Shown: positions 7,571 through 11,031 of the stretch, one piece after another | Position numbering within the stretch: the stretch's first letter is position 1 | How the letters are laid out: every line of letters starts with the position of its first letter | DNA from: Tangfeifania sp. | Lineage (GTDB): Bacteria; Bacteroidota; Bacteroidia; Bacteroidales; Prolixibacteraceae | Direction of reading: 5' to 3' | DNA length: 11,031 nucleotides | Assembly: GCA_018400515.1 (NCBI GenBank) | Contig: JAGYMR010000074.1 | Location: 1 to 11,031 of the forward strand | The notes under the pieces: generated by a model | What the model was told of the DNA's origin: nothing | The model's database searches: none | What the model saw: only the letters and a program-made list of their open reading frames with translations | Position numbers and translations under genes: made by a program

Positions 7571-9028
7571 TCAGTGTTGGTTCCGGTCCGGATGGATGCC
7601 CCATTGGTAACGTTTGTCTTCATTGAATGCCGGATTGGGAACCGGCTTTTCAGCATAGGTGTCTCTTTGCCATTTTTTCAAAACCTTTTTCATCGCTTCC
7701 AGTTTTTCCGGATAGCTGAATTTGAGGTCAGTCATCTCATTGACATCGTATTTCAGGTTGTAGAGGTCAAATTCGCCCGATACAAGATTTTCAACAATTT
7801 TCCAATCCCCTTTTCTGACGGCAGACATGGGTTGTTCGTGGTGATAAACCGGATAGTGGGTAAATACTTCCCGCTGCGGGTCAAATTTGTTTTCCGTCCA
7901 TACAGGTAGCATGGAGATACCGTCGAGGACCTGATCTTTGGGTGCTTTTCCCCCCGCCAGTTCAAGAAATGTCGGATAGAAATCCACACAGGATAACAGC
8001 GCATCTGATGTTGTTCCGGGTTCTATTTTTCCCGGCCAACGGACAATCAACGGGACGCGGATTCCCCCTTCGTAAAGCGTTCCTTTTCCTGCCCGCAGCG
8101 GAGCATTGGTGGTAGCGATGTACTGCAGGGGATGGCCTTCGGGGTAGGCATCCACGCTCTCTCCCCCCAGTAAGGGAATATTATCAAACCGGTTATCCAC
8201 CCCCCCGTTGTCGGAATAGAAGATAAATACTGTATTGTCATTCAGTCCCATTTCATTAACAGCGTTCATGAGGGCTCCGACGCTCCGGTCCACATGCTCG
8301 ATCATAGCAGCATAAACGGCATTGCATGCATAGTCCGGATCCTTCGCTTTTTGCTTGTATTTATTGATCAGGTCCCGGTCGGCATCCAGCTGCACATGAA
8401 CGTCATAGTGCGAAACAAAAAGAAAGAAGGGCTGGTCTTTATTGTCCTTCATGAAACTGATTCCCATATCGGTCAGGATCTCACTGAGCCGTTTATTTTC
8501 GGGGTCGTTGTATTCGGGAACAAATTTCGGCTGGTAAAAACCGCCGCCGGCATACATGTGGGCCTGGTCATACCCGCGTGCATTGGGAAGATGTTCCGGT
8601 TGACCCCCCAGGTGCCATTTCCCAAAGTAACCGGTTTTATAACCGGCAGTCTGCATTGCCTCACCAATGGAAAAAATATCATCCGGCAGATGCTGGACGT
8701 CATTTTGGGGTACGATCACCTCTTCATACGGGCGCCAGTGTCCGGGAATAAAATCGAAAACGCCCACTCTGGCCGGGTGCTGTCCCGACTGGATGCTGGC
8801 CCGGGTGGGGGAACACACAGGAGCTGCATAGGCATTATCAAACACCACGCCCTGGGTGGCCAGTTTGTCGATGTTGGGGGCTTCATTGAACTTGTTGCCA
8901 TAAACGGGCAGATCCCTTCCCCCCATGTCATCTGCCATAACCATTACGATGTTGGGCCGGGTTTGGGCAAACAGGGATAAAGAAAACCCAGCACTTACCA
9001 TCAAGGTTGTTAATGTGAATTTTTTCAT
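7571..9028 (-). CDS. Sulfatase B, S1 family, secreted
   Basis: A complete 485-residue sulfatase. It has a signal peptidase I-type leader (MKKFTLTTLMVSAGFSLSLFA, cleavage near residues 21-22) and no lipobox, so it is predicted to be periplasmic or secreted. Active-site elements are MADDMGG (metal aspartates D33, D34), CSPTRASIQSGQ with formylglycine cysteine C72, GKWHLGG (K137, H139), SHYDVH (H207, H211), YSDNGG (D273, N274 as metal ligands) and RAGKGTLYEGG (K315). The C-terminal subdomain contains the usual WKIVENL...FDLYNLKYDVNEMTDL pattern. The DNGG form, the lysine in AGKGT and the GGIRVP strand resemble arylsulfatase A-like enzymes, whereas sulfatases A, C and D have DHG. It lies 74 bp upstream of the GH106 gene and probably shares its transcript. 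The sulfate position it attacks is not determinable here. Confidence 0.95.
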   Translation of the reverse strand: MKKFTLTTLMVSAGFSLSLFAQTRPNIVMVMADDMGGRDLPVYGNKFNEAPNIDKLATQGVVFDNAYAAPVCSPTRASIQSGQHPARVGVFDFIPGHWRPYEEVIVPQNDVQHLPDDIFSIGEAMQTAGYKTGYFGKWHLGGQPEHLPNARGYDQAHMYAGGGFYQPKFVPEYNDPENKRLSEILTDMGISFMKDNKDQPFFLFVSHYDVHVQLDADRDLINKYKQKAKDPDYACNAVYAAMIEHVDRSVGALMNAVNEMGLNDNTVFIFYSDNGGVDNRFDNIPLLGGESVDAYPEGHPLQYIATTNAPLRAGKGTLYEGGIRVPLIVRWPGKIEPGTTSDALLSCVDFYPTFLELAGGKAPKDQVLDGISMLPVWTENKFDPQREVFTHYPVYHHEQPMSAVRKGDWKIVENLVSGEFDLYNLKYDVNEMTDLKFSYPEKLEAMKKVLKKWQRDTYAEKPVPNPAFNEDKRYQWGIHPDRNQH

Positions 9029-9311
9029 GTGAATATATTTAAATTGAATGTATTGTTTCTCATTTTTTTAATCATTTGAGCAGATCAGTAACAGCAAAAA
9101 TGAACTGTTTGAAAGAAGGTGAGGCCCTTCTTTTTTTGGCTGAATGTACGCTTGTTTCAAAAATCAGGATTGAATTTCCTCAAAGATTTGAATATTTTTT
9201 TTATTAAACTATTTTATTTGATTCATCTTTTTTTGTTTTTGTAACATTTTTGTTCTGTTTGTTGAAAAATTCAACCAATGGGTGCTTTTCGACAGGATTT
9301 TTTTTTCAGTT
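9029..9311. other. AT-rich intergenic region between sulfatases A and B
   Basis: This 283-bp gap is the largest clean non-coding stretch and is strongly AT-rich, especially 9181-9260 with long T-runs. It holds a terminator-like hairpin at 9113-9137 and a smaller perfect inverted repeat at 9261-9275 (GTTGAA, AAA, TTCAAC). A promoter driving sulfatase B, GH106 and the genes beyond could lie here. However, I found no clear TTTG/TAnnTTTG pair at correct spacing on the minus strand, so I do not place one. Confidence 0.55.
9113..9137 (+). terminator. Hairpin with T-run, possible intrinsic terminator
   Basis: A 7-bp stem (AAGAAGG at 9113-9119, CCTTCTT at 9126-9132) with a 6-nt loop runs into seven T at 9131-9137 on the plus strand. 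On the minus strand the stem extends by one A-T pair to CCTTCTTT and is then followed by CAAA with no further T-run, so terminator shape is better on the plus strand. The only nearby genes are on the minus strand, so it may act imperfectly to end transcription from sulfatase A, or it may be chance in T-rich DNA. Confidence 0.4.
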
Positions 9312-11031
9312 TTATAGAAATTGTAATTTTTCAATGCCCCCCACCACGGTAAAGTTCCATTTTGCGGGTAAATCCGGAAACCTCTCGGGTTGGATCAGGA
9401 TCACATTACTGCCTGGTCTGAGCGGGGGATTAAATCCCTGATCGAAACTTTTCCGGAAGGGGGGAGTGGTAATCCCCTGTTGGGCTTTCCAGGCAAGGTT
9501 GCTGTAAATCGCTTCTCCCTGAAAAAATCCACGATAGGGGATGGCTGCGTTTTTGTCTTCAGGGTTGGTGATCCTGAGGTTGATAAAGGGGTCGTAATTG
9601 CTTCCGTTATTCACTGGAATAGCGATGAAAAATGATTCTTTTTGCAGGTATTTACTGAGATCAAATAGTCCGTTTTTCCGTTGAACAGGAATCCACCCGC
9701 TGTTTTTCTGAAGAATATTTTCAGCTAGGAGGTGTTTGGAATCCGGCGATTCACTGATGTAGATTGTTTTGAGTTCCCTTTTTTCCCGGGCCACCCAGCC
9801 TGTTTCTTCCTTCCAGTTTGCAAGCCTTTCCTCCAGATTCTTTTTTATACCATTGTAATGGTCGTTATCAATCAGATTCTTTTTTTCCAGCGGATCTTTT
9901 TCCAGGTCGTAAAGTTCTTTGTACGGCATGTATTCATAGTCGATGAGTTTATACCTTTCTGTTCTCACGGCCTGCATCGGTGGAAGGATCTCCCGCTGGT
10001 TGTGCCAGAAATCAAAAAAGACTGCCTCCCTGAGGGGCTTTTCGCGATCCCCCGCTATTTTTTCCAGGAGGCGCCAGCTTTTCCCTTCCATTTCATCGGG
10101 AATCTCCCCTGTACAATAATCCATGATGGTTGGGGCAAGGTCCATCAGCATCACCATATCATCCGGCGGACACCCGGCGCGAAGCTGTTCCGGGAACCGG
10201 GCGATCATTGGAATCCGCATGATCTGTTCGTAGGCATAATGTTTTTCACAGAGGTTGAATTCCCCCAGGGAGTAGCCGTGGTCGCTGGTATAAATAAAGA
10301 TCGTATTGTCATTCAGTCCGGCTTTCTCTAAAGCGTTTGTCACGGTACCCACCGACTGGTCGATGGTTGTTGCGATCCGCGTATAAGATCGGACCCACTC
10401 CTGGAAGGATCCGTAGCGCGGAATTGCTCCGGGCCATTCCCGGGCATTGATGAGGTTGTTGGCTAATCCCGGCTTACTGTCTGAATAGTCAAAATAAAAC
10501 GTTTCAGGTTGGGGGAATGTAACATCCTGATAGTATTTTTTCATTCGTTCCGGGAATGTGAAGGGGATATGTGGCGACTTCAGGCCAACGATCAAACAAA
10601 AGGGCTGGTCATCTTTTGCCCAGGCCTGGATGGTACTGTCCGCCATGGCGGCAATATGATCATCCGTAAAGCCGCTCCTTTTTTGTTCTTTGCCGTTTAC
10701 CCAGATATTCTGGTTAAAGTATCCGCCAACAAATTCAAAGCTTGCCCACAGATCGAAGCCGGGGGTTGGTTTTTCTTCCTCACCCAGGTGAAATTTTCCG
10801 ATATATCCTGTTTTGTAGCCCTCTTTTTTAAGTCGTTGGGGAAACATGGTCTGGGTAAGTAGAAAGGAATGGTTGTCCCAGACAATATCGGGGGCGGAAG
10901 CCTGGTGCATGTATTTCCCGGTTAGGAATGATGCCCGTGAGGGGGAACAAACCCCGGCATTGACAAATGCATTGGGGAAAGACCACCCCTGTTCAGCCAG
11001 CCGGTCCAGATTCGGAGTCTGCAGCTGTTCA
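9312..11031 (-). CDS. Sulfatase A, S1 family, N-terminus beyond right edge, extended C-terminus
   Basis: The last 572 codons of a sulfatase; the reading frame stays open to the right edge, so the signal peptide and first metal aspartates are outside the window. The fragment begins EQLQTPNLDRLAEQGWSF, followed by GVCSPSRASFLTGK with the formylglycine cysteine at fragment residue 28. GKFHLG follows (K79, H81, with F in place of the usual W), then SPHIPF (H154), TSDHGYSLGE (D250, H251) and CEKHY (K263). The core ends near YDLEKDPLEKKNL. About 150 further residues (nt about 9770-9312) have no sulfatase motifs and look beta-rich: SGWIPVQ, INLRITNP, LRPGSNVILI and AKWNFTVVGG suggest a galactose-binding-like sandwich. 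It is separated by 283 bp from sulfatase B, so it may belong to the same or a preceding transcript. The sulfatase assignment is secure; the extra domain is a guess. Confidence 0.93.
   Translation of the reverse strand, partial: EQLQTPNLDRLAEQGWSFPNAFVNAGVCSPSRASFLTGKYMHQASAPDIVWDNHSFLLTQTMFPQRLKKEGYKTGYIGKFHLGEEEKPTPGFDLWASFEFVGGYFNQNIWVNGKEQKRSGFTDDHIAAMADSTIQAWAKDDQPFCLIVGLKSPHIPFTFPERMKKYYQDVTFPQPETFYFDYSDSKPGLANNLINAREWPGAIPRYGSFQEWVRSYTRIATTIDQSVGTVTNALEKAGLNDNTIFIYTSDHGYSLGEFNLCEKHYAYEQIMRIPMIARFPEQLRAGCPPDDMVMLMDLAPTIMDYCTGEIPDEMEGKSWRLLEKIAGDREKPLREAVFFDFWHNQREILPPMQAVRTERYKLIDYEYMPYKELYDLEKDPLEKKNLIDNDHYNGIKKNLEERLANWKEETGWVAREKRELKTIYISESPDSKHLLAENILQKNSGWIPVQRKNGLFDLSKYLQKESFFIAIPVNNGSNYDPFINLRITNPEDKNAAIPYRGFFQGEAIYSNLAWKAQQGITTPPFRKSFDQGFNPPLRPGSNVILIQPERFPDLPAKWNFTVVGGIEKLQFL

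Noticed and set aside
8294..8980. Plus-strand ORF of 228 codons opposite sulfatase B
   Set aside because: It lies entirely antisense to conserved active-site codons of sulfatase B and shows no motif of its own.
9732..10331. Plus-strand ORF of 199 codons opposite sulfatase A
   Set aside because: It is an antisense shadow; the minus-strand frame carries the sulfatase metal-binding residues.
1..11031. Recent tandem duplication of sulfatase genes
   Set aside because: The sulfatases share only family motifs and differ widely elsewhere, and I saw no long direct repeats between them.

Overview
The window looks like an accessory carbohydrate-degradation locus from a Bacteroidota bacterium, probably marine or gut-associated. 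The evidence is lipoprotein-type signal peptides, a GH106 enzyme, many S1 sulfatases packed on one strand, and the general lack of Shine-Dalgarno sequences ahead of starts. Every gene I can support is on the minus strand, so transcription runs from high to low coordinates. No SusC/SusD pair, regulator, transporter, tRNA, rRNA, CRISPR array or transposase is visible.

In transcription order: sulfatase A (11031-9312, N-terminus cut by the window edge, with an unusual C-terminal extension); an AT-rich 283-bp gap with a hairpin; sulfatase B (9028-7571, secreted); a 74-bp gap with a perfect 9-bp hairpin; a large GH106-type alpha-L-rhamnosidase lipoprotein (7496-4257); sulfatase C (4222-2784, lipoprotein, frameshifted many times); an unrecognised protein with a twin-arginine-like N-terminus (2670-1794, also frameshifted); sulfatase D (1630-236, no signal peptide); and sulfatase E (218 to the left edge, only the signal peptide and first metal-binding segment visible).

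All four sulfatases whose active site is in view have the cysteine form of the C-x-P-x-R signature, so each needs conversion of that cysteine to formylglycine. No maturase gene is in the window. A GH106 rhamnosidase surrounded by five divergent sulfatases suggests stepwise desulfation and cleavage of a sulfated, rhamnose-containing polysaccharide. Ulvan or a rhamnan sulfate are candidates, but the substrate is an inference.

The most important technical observation is a block of about 1.75 kb (roughly 1794-3550) in which reading frames break every 20 to 100 bases. In sulfatase C the protein sequence survives almost unchanged if single-base length changes, mostly in short homopolymer runs, are undone. 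That pattern fits local consensus error better than long decay, although true pseudogenes cannot be excluded from the sequence alone.
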